Part shown: positions 41,036 through 49,535 of the stretch, in pieces
Position numbering within the stretch: the first letter of the stretch is position 1
Layout: every line of letters starts with the position of its first letter
From: Streptomyces olindensis
Lineage (GTDB): Bacteria > Actinomycetota > Actinomycetes > Streptomycetales > Streptomycetaceae
Direction: 5' to 3'
Length of the DNA: 64,000 nt
Assembly: GCA_000696115.1 (NCBI GenBank)
Contig: JJOH01000092.1
Coordinates: forward strand, 62,001 to 126,000
Program-made: the position numbers and the translations under genes
Notes under the pieces: generated by a model
Seen by the model: the letters and a program-made list of their open reading frames with translations, nothing else
What the model was told of the DNA's origin: nothing
Databases searched by the model: none

Positions 41036-41563
41036 CTAGAAGGGGGGCTCGTCGCTGTAGCCGGCGCCCTGCTGGGCGGGCTGCTGCTGCGCGGGCGGAG
41101 CGCTGCCCCAGCCGCCGCCCTGCTGCTGTCCGTTGGCGGGCTTCGCGTTGGCCCACGGGTCCTGCGTTGCCTGCTGGGCATTGGAGGGCCGGCCGCCGCT
41201 CGGGTTCTTCTCGACCTTGGCGGTGGCCCGGGCGAGGCTCACGCCGACCTCGTCCGCGTCGAGCTCGTAGACCGTGCGCTTGACGCCCTCGCGGTCCTCG
41301 TAGCTGCGCTGCTTGAGGCGGCCCTGGACGATGACGCGGACGCCGCGGGTGAGGGATTCGGCGACGTTCTCGGCGGCCTGGCGCCACACCGAGCAGGTCA
41401 GGAACAGGCTCTCGCCGTCCTTCCACTCGTTGGCCTGGCGGTCGAAGACGCGCGGGGTGGAGGCGACGCGGAACTTGGCGACGGCCACGCCGGCCGGGGT
41501 GAAGCGCAATTCTGGATCATCTACAAGATTGCCGACGACGGTGATCACGGTCTCGCCTGCCAT
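41036..41563 (-). CDS. ssb: Single-stranded DNA-binding protein
   Basis: A 175-residue SSB with the OB fold (ETVITVVGNLVDDPELRFTP, later LFLTCSVWRQAAENVAESLT), a Gln/Gly/Pro-rich linker and the conserved acidic tip DEPPF that recruits partner proteins. AAGGAG precedes the ATG at 41563. It is the phage copy, serving replication with the primase and DUF3987 ATPase genes upstream. A leader with hairpins lies just upstream, partly repeated before the primase gene. Confidence 0.92.
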   Translation of the reverse strand: MAGETVITVVGNLVDDPELRFTPAGVAVAKFRVASTPRVFDRQANEWKDGESLFLTCSVWRQAAENVAESLTRGVRVIVQGRLKQRSYEDREGVKRTVYELDADEVGVSLARATAKVEKNPSGGRPSNAQQATQDPWANAKPANGQQQGGGWGSAPPAQQQPAQQGAGYSDEPPF

Positions 41564-41582
41564 GGCGGACTCCTTCGGGTTG

Positions 41583-41687
41583 GGCTTACGGGATCCCATA
41601 AGCCGAGTGAGCTGGGACTTTCCCCGACCGGGGAAAGTTCGCGGGATGCTGGGCGGGAGGCCGGGCCCGATGACCGCGGGCCCGGCC
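41583..41687 (-). promoter_or_regulatory. Leader with three hairpins upstream of ssb
   Basis: Going leftward in transcription there are GGCCGGGCCC/GGGCCCGGCC (41659-41687, likely terminator of the preceding gene), ACTTTCCCC/GGGGAAAGT (41617-41638) and GGCTTA/TAAGCC (41583-41604). The stretch beginning GAAAGTTCGCGGGATGCTGG (41633-41657) recurs with few changes before the primase gene (45535-45558). Confidence 0.6.
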
Positions 41688-41700
41688 GGTTGCATGCGGG

Positions 41701-41940
41701 TCAGTCGGCGTAGATCGCGCCGGTGAGGATGTCCTCCGCCATGGACGCGATGACGTCCCGGCGGGTGAGAGCGCCCTCCGCGGTGGGCGCGGGGTAGTCG
41801 GCGGGGAGGTCGCGTTCGACGGCATCGACGACATCAGAGGTCTTGAAGGTGATGCCGGTGTGGGCCGAAAGGCCGGCGACCTGTTCCACCGCCTTCTCGG
41901 TGCGGGCGATCAGATCCATGGCGAGTGCCTCATAGCTCAT
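41701..41940 (-). CDS. Small early protein of 79 residues
   Basis: A mostly helical acidic protein (MSYEALAMDLIARTEKAVEQ, later LTRRDVIASMAEDILTGAIY). The end is followed directly by a strong hairpin. Four bases separate it from the upstream gene. No family recognised. Confidence 0.5.
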   Translation of the reverse strand: MSYEALAMDLIARTEKAVEQVAGLSAHTGITFKTSDVVDAVERDLPADYPAPTAEGALTRRDVIASMAEDILTGAIYAD

Positions 41941-41943
41941 AGC

Positions 41944-42393
41944 TCAGCTCTCCTCGGTGGTGTTGCCCTGGGATTCCAGGAGGTTGATGTTGACGGCGCC
42001 GCCGATGGACACCCACAGGCTGTGGGCCTGGGCGCTGGTGAAGTCGCGGCGGTGGGCTTGGTCTTCGAGTTGGGCGTAGGTGAGGCCGAGGCGGGCGAGG
42101 GCGGCCGCGGCGGCAGTGTGGAACTCGGCCTCGGTCACCTCGATCACCACGTCGTCGGCGTCGGCGTCGGCAACCGTGGAGCTCTGCCCCATACCTGCGT
42201 GGTCCTCTGCCCCACGCAGGTCGTCGTCCGTGGGCTTATCCCCACGGTTGGCCTGGTTGCGGAGGCGCTGGGCGTGCCGGAGGGCGAGGCCGCGCTGCCG
42301 GTTGGCGTTGAGGGCTGCGCGCCGGCGCTTGTTCGCCTCGGCGCGGCGGGCCGCGGCGGCAATCTTCTCGGCTACGACGTCGTCGACGTTCAC
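41944..42393 (-). CDS. Hypothetical early protein, basic helix then acidic tail
   Basis: A 149-residue protein from the GTG at 42393, which overlaps the GNAT stop (GTGA). Residues 5-45 form a strongly basic helix (RRAEANKRRRAALNANRQRG), followed by an acidic linker and a helical end. Probable nucleic-acid binding; unknown role. Confidence 0.5.
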   Translation of the reverse strand: MNVDDVVAEKIAAAARRAEANKRRRAALNANRQRGLALRHAQRLRNQANRGDKPTDDDLRGAEDHAGMGQSSTVADADADDVVIEVTEAEFHTAAAAALARLGLTYAQLEDQAHRRDFTSAQAHSLWVSIGGAVNINLLESQGNTTEES

Positions 42394-42995
42394 GCGACAG
42401 CACCACCCAGGAGGCGGGCGGCGTTGCGCATGGCCACGCTGGGCTCGGTCACCATGGCGACGGCCGCCCGCCTGAGCAGCGCCTGGTAACACCGGTGGCA
42501 GGGGCGCAAGTCGCTACCGACGCGGCGGTGCCTGCAGCGCTGCCGAATCGTCTCGTGCAGGTCCTTGATGGCTCGCTCGCCTCGGGCCTCCTCGTCTGGA
42601 GTGGGGGACGAGATGGGGATGGCGAGCTGCTCGGCGAGCTTCCGGCAGGCCGGGCTGAGCGGGGCCTTGATGCGCATTCGTTCGGGGCATGCGTCGCGCA
42701 GGTCGGTGAGGATCCATCGGGCGATGCCGAGCCGCCGGTGCTCTGGGGCTACGTAGATCAGCTCGATGGCGTACCGAGTGAGGTCTGCGGAGCAGAAGCC
42801 CACCGGCTCGTCGTCGACGTGCAGCAGGATCGTGTTCAGCCAGCTGGCGAGCGGGATGCCGGACGGGAAGTGCCGGAGCCGCTCGTGCTCTTCGAGCAGG
42901 TAGTCCTTGAAGAACAGCGTGAGCGCTTCCACGTCTCGGCTGGAGCGGTAGTCGAAGTTCGTGGCGTGCACCCGCGGTGCCTGGGTTTCTGTCAT
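42390..42995 (-). CDS. GNAT-type N-acetyltransferase with Cys/His tail
   Basis: A 201-residue protein with the GNAT core: strand pair around PVGFCSADLTRYAIELIYV and acetyl-CoA motif VAPEHRRLGIARWIL (about 81-95). After the core comes a region with CRHRR...CHRCY, a possible zinc site not normal for GNATs. Phage GNATs can modify host or DNA-binding proteins or defence factors; substrate here unknown. It overlaps the next gene by 4 bp. Confidence 0.7.
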   Translation of the reverse strand: MTETQAPRVHATNFDYRSSRDVEALTLFFKDYLLEEHERLRHFPSGIPLASWLNTILLHVDDEPVGFCSADLTRYAIELIYVAPEHRRLGIARWILTDLRDACPERMRIKAPLSPACRKLAEQLAIPISSPTPDEEARGERAIKDLHETIRQRCRHRRVGSDLRPCHRCYQALLRRAAVAMVTEPSVAMRNAARLLGGAVA

Positions 42996-43000
42996 TTCTG

Positions 43001-44629
43001 TCAGGCACTCCTTAGGTGTGTATCAGAGACTTCTTCTTCTTCTTTTCGCCATGACTTGTCCCAAATGAGGGGGTGAGGCATGTACTTGGGGGAGGGCCTG
43101 CGGCCTCGCCCCTCCCTCACCTCCTCCGGCATGGGCTGCGCCCACCCGCGGTCGACGAGGACGGTGATCGCGTCGTGCACGGTCTCCGAGGTCACCCCGT
43201 CCGGGCCCCAGGCGTTCCCGTCCACGCCCCGCTGGGCGTCCCGCACGCTGAATGGCTGGCGGATCTGGTCGGGCTTGCGGCGGCGCAGCCACTCCAGAAC
43301 GTCGCGGGCCGGCGTCAGTTGTCCCTCGCGGTTCGCGCCCATCAGGTCGAGGCAGAGGCGCGCGTGCTGGATGAAGTACGGGGCCAGGCCGACGGCGGAG
43401 TGGAACTGATCGGCCGTGATGTGGTGGGCCTGGGTGTCCTCGTACAGGGCGAGCATCCCTGCCACCCGCGCGATCTTCCCGGGGAGCTTGCTCGCCCACG
43501 ACGCCATCTGGTGCAGGTCGCCGCCCCGGCGGAGCCGTTCCTGGAGGCTCTCCTGGAAGACGTACATCGCCTCGCTGGCCTCGTCGGTGAAGGTCACCAC
43601 GCGGACCAGGCCGTTCTTCCAGAGCGTGTCGACGAGGTCCTGGAGCCGCTGCTGCAGGTCCTCGATGAGCTCGGCCGGGATGGCGACCGAACCGCGAGGG
43701 TCCTGGTAGCCGAGCCGGGACGGCGGGAAGCTGTACAGGAACCGCTGCACGAATCCGTTGTGCAGCATCTCGTCGTCCTTCTTGCGGCCGAGCTGTTCCA
43801 GGATCACTGGCTGGATGAGCAGGCCGACGGCGAGGTGGGCGCTCTCCATCTCGATGGAGTCGCGGCCGATGCGGTCGACGGGCATGGCCTTGCCGTCGTA
43901 GGCGTCGAGGGCGAACCCGGTGTCGGATGCGCCGCTGTTGTACAGGCCGCCCATCTGCTTGAGCAGGGTGCCCTCGGAGTGGATGACGGCCATGCGGCCG
44001 CCCTGCTGGGATGCCTTCTGTGGCATGGCGGCCGGGGTGATGTCACCGAACAGGAGGCGGGGCAGCGACGGGACGGGGCCAAGCTCCGCCAGCTCGCGTC
44101 GGGCCAGCTTCGCCTCATCCATCTTCAGTTTGAACGTGTCCGGCTTCGACTTGATGGCCGCCTTCTCGGCGTCGTCGAGCCGAGCCTGCGCCACCTTCAG
44201 TGCCTGCTCCGCCTCCTCGATCTCGGGCAGGGCTTCCTCGCGGAGCTTCTTCTCGATCCGGCGGAGCGCGTCACTGAACGGACCCTCGGCTGCGCTCTTG
44301 CGCTCGCCCGCGCCGGCGACGGTTGCGGTCCACACCGACGACGCCTCGGACCAGCCGGGCCGGATCCGGATCTGCACGCGGCCGCCCACAGCTGTGGAGA
44401 TCGCGGCGAGCGAGATCATGGCGGGAATGTCCGGGGCCACCTGTACCTGGGCAGTCACGGCGTTGACGACGGCCGCGAGGTTCTCGCCCAGGAGGGCCGT
44501 GGGGAACGGGGTGAGGGTGGGGCGATCGATGGAGATGGGCTCCTCCCATCCCCCCGGGAAGTGCCTGACAGAATTGACGGAATCCCCGTCAGAGGTCACG
44601 TCATCCGCCCACGTCGGTCCCGCGCTCAC
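43001..44629 (-). CDS. DUF3987 ATPase (phage replication helicase-like)
   Basis: A 542-residue protein of the DUF3987/YfjI type. GAGERKS (106-112) is its Walker A variant, followed by a long helical insertion (residues 120-180) and family signature segments such as GGLYNSGASDTGFALDAYDG. A C-terminal winged-helix part (TSETVHDAITVLVDRGWAQP) may bind DNA. Proteins of this type pair with primases in mobile elements. The GTG overlaps the primase stop (GTGA). Confidence 0.78.
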   Translation of the reverse strand: MSAGPTWADDVTSDGDSVNSVRHFPGGWEEPISIDRPTLTPFPTALLGENLAAVVNAVTAQVQVAPDIPAMISLAAISTAVGGRVQIRIRPGWSEASSVWTATVAGAGERKSAAEGPFSDALRRIEKKLREEALPEIEEAEQALKVAQARLDDAEKAAIKSKPDTFKLKMDEAKLARRELAELGPVPSLPRLLFGDITPAAMPQKASQQGGRMAVIHSEGTLLKQMGGLYNSGASDTGFALDAYDGKAMPVDRIGRDSIEMESAHLAVGLLIQPVILEQLGRKKDDEMLHNGFVQRFLYSFPPSRLGYQDPRGSVAIPAELIEDLQQRLQDLVDTLWKNGLVRVVTFTDEASEAMYVFQESLQERLRRGGDLHQMASWASKLPGKIARVAGMLALYEDTQAHHITADQFHSAVGLAPYFIQHARLCLDLMGANREGQLTPARDVLEWLRRRKPDQIRQPFSVRDAQRGVDGNAWGPDGVTSETVHDAITVLVDRGWAQPMPEEVREGRGRRPSPKYMPHPLIWDKSWRKEEEEVSDTHLRSA

Positions 44630-45507
44630 TGCGTCACCGCCGGGTCCTGCGGGTGCGGGACGGGTGCCCACACCTGGATGAACTCGGAGTCCTTGTGACC
44701 GGCGGCGAAGTGGTCGGCGGCGTCTTTCCCGGTCTTGGCCTGGACGACGTACACCGTGTGCGCCAGGGTGCGGAGCGACTCGACGACGGCGAGTGCATGC
44801 TCGCGGCCCTTGGCGTCGCGGTCGGCGACGATGGTGACGTCGGCGCCCTCCAGGTACTGAGCGTGCTCGGCGGTCCATTTGCCGCTGCCGCCCGCATTGC
44901 AGGTGGCGGCCAGGCCGTGGTCGACGAGCGCGTGGACGTCCTTCTCGCCCTCGGCGATGAAGATGACCCGGTCCTCTTTCTTGGCCGCAAGCAGCTCGGG
45001 CAGCCGGTACGGGACGACGGCGACGAGCCGGTTGCCGCGTTCGTCGTTGAGGGACCAGCGGCGCCCGGACTTCGCGGTGGGGTCGGGTCGCCACTGGGCG
45101 AAGTCCTTGTGGTCGCACCGGGTTACGCCGTGGACCGTGCGGCCGTTGGCGTCGCGGTAGAGGTACTGAGCGACGCGCTTGTGCCCGGGGCCGCCCTTGT
45201 CCTTGCCGCGGTCACGGCACGGGATCCAGGTGTCGTCCGCCGGCCGGTCGCGCGACCGCTCGAGGGGCTCGTCGAACAGGTCGGCCAGGGTCCAGCCGAT
45301 CTCGGCGAGGAAGTCTTCGTTGCCCTCGCACTTGTGGCAGTAGACGGCGACGCCGCCGTCGGTGCGGGTGATGGCGACGGTGTTGGGGGAGCCGCCGCCG
45401 TGGCAGATGCCGCGCGTGCGGAGCTTGCCGCCCTGGTAGCGCGTGGGCTCGCCTCGGTCGCGGAGGAGGTCCGCAAGCCGGTTGAAGGCGATGCTGTCGT
45501 GGGTCAC
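44626..45507 (-). CDS. Phage primase: CHC2-like zinc finger plus TOPRIM domain
   Basis: A 293-residue protein. Residues 35-60 form a zinc site (GICHGGG...VYCHKCEG), then a linker and a TOPRIM domain with FIAEGEKDVHAL (Glu186) and TIVADRDAKGREHA (Asp229/Asp231), ending near KDAADHFAAGH. It lacks the extra helicase and C-terminal parts of DnaG; helicase function is likely supplied by the coupled DUF3987 protein. It makes RNA primers for phage replication. Confidence 0.85.
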   Translation of the reverse strand: MTHDSIAFNRLADLLRDRGEPTRYQGGKLRTRGICHGGGSPNTVAITRTDGGVAVYCHKCEGNEDFLAEIGWTLADLFDEPLERSRDRPADDTWIPCRDRGKDKGGPGHKRVAQYLYRDANGRTVHGVTRCDHKDFAQWRPDPTAKSGRRWSLNDERGNRLVAVVPYRLPELLAAKKEDRVIFIAEGEKDVHALVDHGLAATCNAGGSGKWTAEHAQYLEGADVTIVADRDAKGREHALAVVESLRTLAHTVYVVQAKTGKDAADHFAAGHKDSEFIQVWAPVPHPQDPAVTQ

Positions 45508-45534
45508 GAACGTGCTCTCTTCTCGAGCTGGATC

Positions 45535-45589
45535 GAAAGTTCGCGGGGTGCTGGCGGGCGCTGCGGGGGGAGTTACGGCGCCCGCCAGC
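45535..45589 (-). promoter_or_regulatory. Leader repeat and terminator-like hairpin before the primase gene
   Basis: GCTGGCGGGCGC and GCGCCCGCCAGC pair perfectly (45550-45561 with 45578-45589). The overlapping stretch GAAAGTTCGCGGGGTGCTGG (45535-45554) is nearly the same as one upstream of ssb (41633-41652). A shared leader for two replication genes suggests common regulation. Confidence 0.55.
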
Positions 45590-45592
45590 GGC

Positions 45593-45850
45593 TCAGGCGG
45601 TACTTCGCTTCGTGCGGGCGATCTCCTCGGCGGCAGCGGTGATGCGGCTGCACCAGTTCCGCGCGGCGGTGAGCACGGTGAGCGGGCTGGGCTGCTGCTC
45701 CAGGTCGTGCCGGATGGAGTCGAGGACCATCTCGTGCAGGGCCTTCTCGGCGGCGCGCTGTACGTACAGCTGGTCGTCTGTCTGCGGCTCCGGCTCGTCG
45801 AGGTCGACGGGCTTGTCGACGGGCCACTGGCCGGGGGATCGCTCGTTCAC
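45593..45850 (-). CDS. Small early protein of 85 residues
   Basis: Begins VNERSPGQWPVDKPVDLDEP and has a helical C-terminal half (LTVLTAARNWCSRITAAAEE). Its GTG start has GGAGG-like sequence upstream. Unknown function; ends just before the hairpin preceding the primase gene. Confidence 0.5.
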   Translation of the reverse strand: MNERSPGQWPVDKPVDLDEPEPQTDDQLYVQRAAEKALHEMVLDSIRHDLEQQPSPLTVLTAARNWCSRITAAAEEIARTKRSTA

Positions 45851-45858
45851 GTCGCCTC

Positions 45859-46107
45859 CTACGTGCGGTGAGCCGGCCAGCCAGGGCCGGGCGGGATCTC
45901 GGGCAGTCCTTGCAGGGCGCGCGGGGTATGGGCCGGGCAGCGCAGGCCGGGGAGGAAGCGACGGACGCCGTCGCCCTCGCGGCAGTACCGGTGTTCAGCT
46001 CCGATCCAGTGCCCGCATTCGGGCCGCAGCTTGGCGTCGTCCGGGCGCCCGGGGGTGGCCACGAGCTGCGCACCCCCGGGCGTCTCGGTGTTGTGCGCGG
46101 TCGTCAC
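45859..46107 (-). CDS. Small Cys/His-rich early protein
   Basis: An 82-residue protein with CGHWIGAEHRYCREGDGVRR and CPAHTPR, a probable zinc-binding fold. GTG 46107 overlaps the stop of the upstream gene (GTGA). Function unknown. Confidence 0.5.
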   Translation of the reverse strand: MTTAHNTETPGGAQLVATPGRPDDAKLRPECGHWIGAEHRYCREGDGVRRFLPGLRCPAHTPRALQGLPEIPPGPGWPAHRT

Positions 46108-46424
46108 GCCTGGACCTCTCCGTCACGGATGACGGTGGCCTGGAGGACGTCGGGGAAGAGGTCCGTAGGGAGGCCGAGCCGGGTGGCGATGAGGAACCTG
46201 GTGGCGATGTCGCGCTGGAGGCTGCTGGCCTGCGACGGGAGGTAGATGGTGGCTCCGCCGGAGTTCTGGATCGTGACGTAGCCGAAGAACCCCGGCTCGT
46301 TGATCTCCGTGGTGTCGAAGGCGACGTTCACCCGGGCGAGCAGTTCGCCCATCGGGAGGTCGCAGACCTGCTCCGGGGTGAGCGGGGTCGACGGGAGTGC
46401 CGTGGAACTGGCAAGATTGCTCAT
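46104..46424 (-). CDS. Hypothetical early protein of 106 residues
   Basis: Contains a central beta region (FFGYVTIQNSGGATIYLPSQ) and a helix (LQRDIATRFLIATRLGLP). No family recognised. Overlaps both neighbours by 4 bp in the early leftward operon. Confidence 0.55.
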   Translation of the reverse strand: MSNLASSTALPSTPLTPEQVCDLPMGELLARVNVAFDTTEINEPGFFGYVTIQNSGGATIYLPSQASSLQRDIATRFLIATRLGLPTDLFPDVLQATVIRDGEVQA

Positions 46425-46765
46425 GAGCGACTTCCTGTCTCTTGCTTAGCGGTGGAGATGGATTGCTCTTCTGAGGCGGCCGGCTGGTACCCGGCCGCTT
46501 CGTTGTTTCCGGCGGACGGCCCCGTCTGGTACACGGGACCGGCGCCGTTCTCCTGCGGGGCGAGCCCGAGGAAGCGGTGGAGGTCGATGGTCCGCGCGAC
46601 GCGTCGGCGTCCGAGGCGGATGACCTCGATGGGCAGCTTGTCCTCAGCCGCCAACTGATACGTGGTGGATTCTGCGAGTCCCAGGGACCTGCCGACGGTG
46701 GGCCACAAGGGCACGACCGCGGGCAGGTTGAGGATCTCGGCGATGGTCAGGGCCGGGGTGGTCAT
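46421..46765 (-). CDS. HTH DNA-binding protein (MerR/HTH_17-like)
   Basis: A 114-residue protein with an HTH_17-type winged helix: WPTVGRSLGLAESTTYQLAA, then DKLPIEVIRLGRRRVARTID for the wing. A disordered Gln/Ser/Glu tail follows. Two genes away from integrase across the switch region, it is a good candidate for the excisionase or a Cro-like early regulator. Overlaps the XRE gene stop by 4 bp. Confidence 0.6.
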   Translation of the reverse strand: MTTPALTIAEILNLPAVVPLWPTVGRSLGLAESTTYQLAAEDKLPIEVIRLGRRRVARTIDLHRFLGLAPQENGAGPVYQTGPSAGNNEAAGYQPAASEEQSISTAKQETGSRS

Positions 46766-47019
46766 GCCGTTTCCCGGTCTTCGGTTTCGGTGGCGACCTG
46801 GGTCCTAAGGGTGTCCAGAACGTCCGCGTAGGCGATGGCGTGCTCTCCGCGGGGGAGGCGCTTGCCCTGTTCCCACCGCCAGAGAGTCGACTGGTCCACA
46901 CCGCAGGCGGCCGCCATTTCGCTGATGGAGAGGCGGGCGGCGACTCGGAGCTGGCGGGTCTCTCCGGTGGAGATGGCCGCACGCAGCTGTACGAGCCGCA
47001 AAGCGTGGGCTTTGGTCAT
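46762..47019 (-). CDS. XRE-family repressor-like regulator
   Basis: An 85-residue protein with a clear XRE helix-turn-helix (LSISEMAAACGVDQSTLWRW, then EQGKRLPRGEHAIAYADVL). I chose ATG 47019 because AAGGTG lies 6 bp upstream; longer starts run through operator-like sequence. It is the first gene of the leftward early operon and faces the rightward int operon, so it is likely the immunity or Cro-type switch protein. Confidence 0.7.
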   Translation of the reverse strand: MTKAHALRLVQLRAAISTGETRQLRVAARLSISEMAAACGVDQSTLWRWEQGKRLPRGEHAIAYADVLDTLRTQVATETEDRETA

Positions 47020-47155
47020 GCCCATCACCTTACCCATTACCTTGCCACTTTGGTACCCATCGGCTTGCAATTGCATGCCCGGAACCTGTCCGAGACCGTT
47101 CGGTGACACTAAGGTCTACCTTGCCGAACCCTTGCCATCAGGGCATGATGAGCGC
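47020..47155. promoter_or_regulatory. Early switch region between XRE gene and int operon
   Basis: This divergent gap contains AAGGT-CT-ACCTT (47111-47122) and several further AAGGTA-, GGCAAGG- and TTGCC-type half sites. A homopolymer-free, less GC-rich stretch lies around 47050-47085. Both promoters must lie here; exact -35/-10 boxes are not clear. Confidence 0.5.
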
Positions 47156-47962
47156 ATGCCTGAGATGCCGACACTCCCCGAAGGCTGGACACTCAACGTC
47201 CTCGCCGGCTGGCCCTTGGACCAGTTCGCCCACTGGCCTCCCCTTGAAAGGGCAGGCAACGTGCTGCTGCCTGAGTCCTTTACCGGGATCGCCCACCCCG
47301 ATGACCAGAGCGACGTGCTGTTCCTCTGCTTCCGGGTCAACGAGGGGGAGGTGCAGCTCACGACAGTGATGTCGTCTCGGAGCGACGTGCATACGGCTCT
47401 GGACCGCTTGCGCAGGGCTGCCCCTATGGATACGTGGCGACGCCTGTGCATTGTCGGAATGGCAAGGTTCCTCGCCACCGCAGATCCCGAAGAGATGGCC
47501 CAAGAGGACGCGCAGCTAGGCATCGGCGGCATGCGTAGCCAGTGGGAAGAGGCCGCGCGCACCTGGCAGTCTCAGCTTCAGGGCTGGGGGAAGCAGAACG
47601 CCGAGCGCGCCGAGCAGGAGCCCATCCGCAGGAAGCGCAACAGGATCACCCGCGACCATCTGGAGCAGGTCGCGACCGTCTACCGCCAGGCCGACGCGGA
47701 CGGCGCCCCGCCCACCAAAGCCGTGGCAGAGCACTTCGCTACGTCACATTCGACGGCTGCGAAGTGGGTCTCGCAGGCCCGCAAGGAGGGCATCCTGGGA
47801 CCACCGCCCGGATCACGTGGCGGCGAAGTGAGTAACCCTGCGGCCGCAGCGGCTGCTCGCCCCATCGCTGAGGCCGCAGTCCGACCCCTGGCCAACAGGG
47901 TCCGCAAAGCCGTGGCGGACTCGATGAGGCAGCAGCGCCAAGCAGGTGAAGGCGAGGAGTAG
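47156..47962 (+). CDS. HTH protein preceding the integrase
   Basis: A 268-residue protein. The first 110 residues (MPEMPTLPEGWTLNVLAGWP) have no clear family. Around 165-215 is a winged-helix-like domain (TKAVAEHFATSHSTAAKWVS) followed by basic segments. Such genes regularly precede int in Streptomyces prophages and integrative elements and may regulate or assist integration. The stop is 3 bp before the integrase start. Confidence 0.65.
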   Translation: MPEMPTLPEGWTLNVLAGWPLDQFAHWPPLERAGNVLLPESFTGIAHPDDQSDVLFLCFRVNEGEVQLTTVMSSRSDVHTALDRLRRAAPMDTWRRLCIVGMARFLATADPEEMAQEDAQLGIGGMRSQWEEAARTWQSQLQGWGKQNAERAEQEPIRRKRNRITRDHLEQVATVYRQADADGAPPTKAVAEHFATSHSTAAKWVSQARKEGILGPPPGSRGGEVSNPAAAAAARPIAEAAVRPLANRVRKAVADSMRQQRQAGEGEE

Positions 47963-47965
47963 CCC

Positions 47966-49528
47966 ATGAAGGGTTCGACGTACCGACGCTGTTACTGCCG
48001 GGACGGTAACGGCAAGGTCATGGGCAAGTCGTGCCCACAGCTGTCGAGCCGACGGCACGGAGTCTGGGCTGTCCGTCAGGAGCTTCCGCCGCGCGCCGAC
48101 AGCGGCCGGCGCTCCTTCTCCCGCTCCGGCTACGCCACCGCCAAGGACGCCCAGGCCGACCTCGACAAGGTGCGCGCCCTCCTCGACCTCGCCCCCGGCG
48201 ACGACCAGGAAGCGCAGACGAAGATTGGCGACCTCCTCGAGGCGGTCAGCAAGAACAAGAACGCCCCCTTGCCCGACCTCTCCGAGACGCGCCGCCGGTT
48301 CCGGGCCGGCCAGCCGCTCACCTCGAAGCTGACCGTCGGGGACTGGCTCGATGAGTGGTGGGAGTCGAAGAAGCGGAAGAAGAGCACGCTCAACGGCTAC
48401 AGCTCCCACATCCGCGTGCACCTCAAGCCGGGTATCGGCCACATCCTCCTTGACCGCCTGAACGTCGGTCACCTGGTGGAGTTCTTTGACGCCATCGACA
48501 CGGCCAACGAGACGATCGAGGCGGAGAACCAGCAGCGGCGCGAGCAGCAGGCACGGGCCACGTGGGGAAAGCGGTCCCGGCCGCCGGCGTCGGAGACGGC
48601 ACGGCTGGCCGCAGAGCGCGAGAAGCTGGACGCGATGCCCCCGTACCGGCGGGTGACCGGCCCGGCGACGCAGCAGCGGATCCGGGCGACGCTGCGGTCT
48701 GCGCTCAACGCGGCGATTTCCCAGCAGCTGCTGACGTTCAACCCGGCCGCGCATGTCGAGCTGGCGTCGGGTAAGCGGCCGAAGGCTGTGCTGTGGACGC
48801 CGGAGCATGTGGAGCGGTGGCGCCTGACCGGTGAGAAGCCGTCAGGGGTGATGGTGTGGACGCCGGTTCAGGTGGGCGAGTTCCTCGACCACGCCGAACA
48901 GGACCGCCTGTACGCACTGTTCCACCTGATCGCGTTCCGGGGGCTGCGCCGCGGGGAAGGGGTCGGCCAGGAATGGACCGGGATCAACTTCGCCAAGGCC
49001 CAGCTGACAGTCTCCAAGACGATCATTCAGGACGGCTGGACGCCGGTGGAGAGCGACCCGAAGACGGAGGGCAGCGCGGCGACGATCGCCCTGGGGCCGG
49101 CCACTCTGCAGGTGCTGGCCGAGCACCGCGTCCGTCAACAGGCCGAGCGCCAGGCGTACCTCGACAAGGGTCTCCCGTGGCAGGAGACGGGGAAGGTGTT
49201 CGTCGACGAGGACGGCGGCTGGCTGCACCCGGAGAAGGTCTCGGACGTCTTCCGACGGCTGTGCAGGGAGGCGGGCTTGCCACCCATCAACCTTCGTGAT
49301 CTACGCCACGTGGCCGCGACGCTGATCCACGCCGGTGGAGGCGACCTCCACTCCATCAAGGAGACGCTGCGTCACGGGACGATCCAGCTGGCGTCCGACA
49401 CGTACACGAGCCTCCTCCCCCAGGTCGATCAGGAGGTGGCGCGGAACGCCGAGGGCATCGTGCCGCGCGCCCGCCGTCCGCTGCCGTCGGACACAGCCGC
49501 TCACGCATCGCTCACGCAGGACGCCTGA
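47966..49528 (+). CDS. int: Tyrosine integrase of the prophage
   Basis: A 520-residue site-specific recombinase. N-terminal basic region and SAM-like core-binding domain (LTVGDWLDEWWESKKRKKST) precede the catalytic domain with R328 (FRGLRRGE), K366 (PKTEGSAATI), R447 in NLRDLRHVAAT, H470 and nucleophile Y480 (LASDTYTSL). The usual His three residues before R447 is Arg444, as in many Streptomyces integrases. It lies next to the intact tRNA and its 3' end contains one pair of arm-type decamers. It should catalyse integration at the 46-bp tRNA core. Confidence 0.93.
   Translation: MKGSTYRRCYCRDGNGKVMGKSCPQLSSRRHGVWAVRQELPPRADSGRRSFSRSGYATAKDAQADLDKVRALLDLAPGDDQEAQTKIGDLLEAVSKNKNAPLPDLSETRRRFRAGQPLTSKLTVGDWLDEWWESKKRKKSTLNGYSSHIRVHLKPGIGHILLDRLNVGHLVEFFDAIDTANETIEAENQQRREQQARATWGKRSRPPASETARLAAEREKLDAMPPYRRVTGPATQQRIRATLRSALNAAISQQLLTFNPAAHVELASGKRPKAVLWTPEHVERWRLTGEKPSGVMVWTPVQVGEFLDHAEQDRLYALFHLIAFRGLRRGEGVGQEWTGINFAKAQLTVSKTIIQDGWTPVESDPKTEGSAATIALGPATLQVLAEHRVRQQAERQAYLDKGLPWQETGKVFVDEDGGWLHPEKVSDVFRRLCREAGLPPINLRDLRHVAATLIHAGGGDLHSIKETLRHGTIQLASDTYTSLLPQVDQEVARNAEGIVPRARRPLPSDTAAHASLTQDA
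49498..49518 (+). repeat. Arm-type decamer pair at the right end (inside int)
   Basis: CGCTCACGCA at 49498-49507 and 49509-49518, 11 bp apart, mirrors the pair at 8205-8225 in the same orientation. They encode part of the integrase C-terminus and lie about 100 bp from the attR core. Confidence 0.6.
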
Positions 49529-49535
49529 AACGGCG

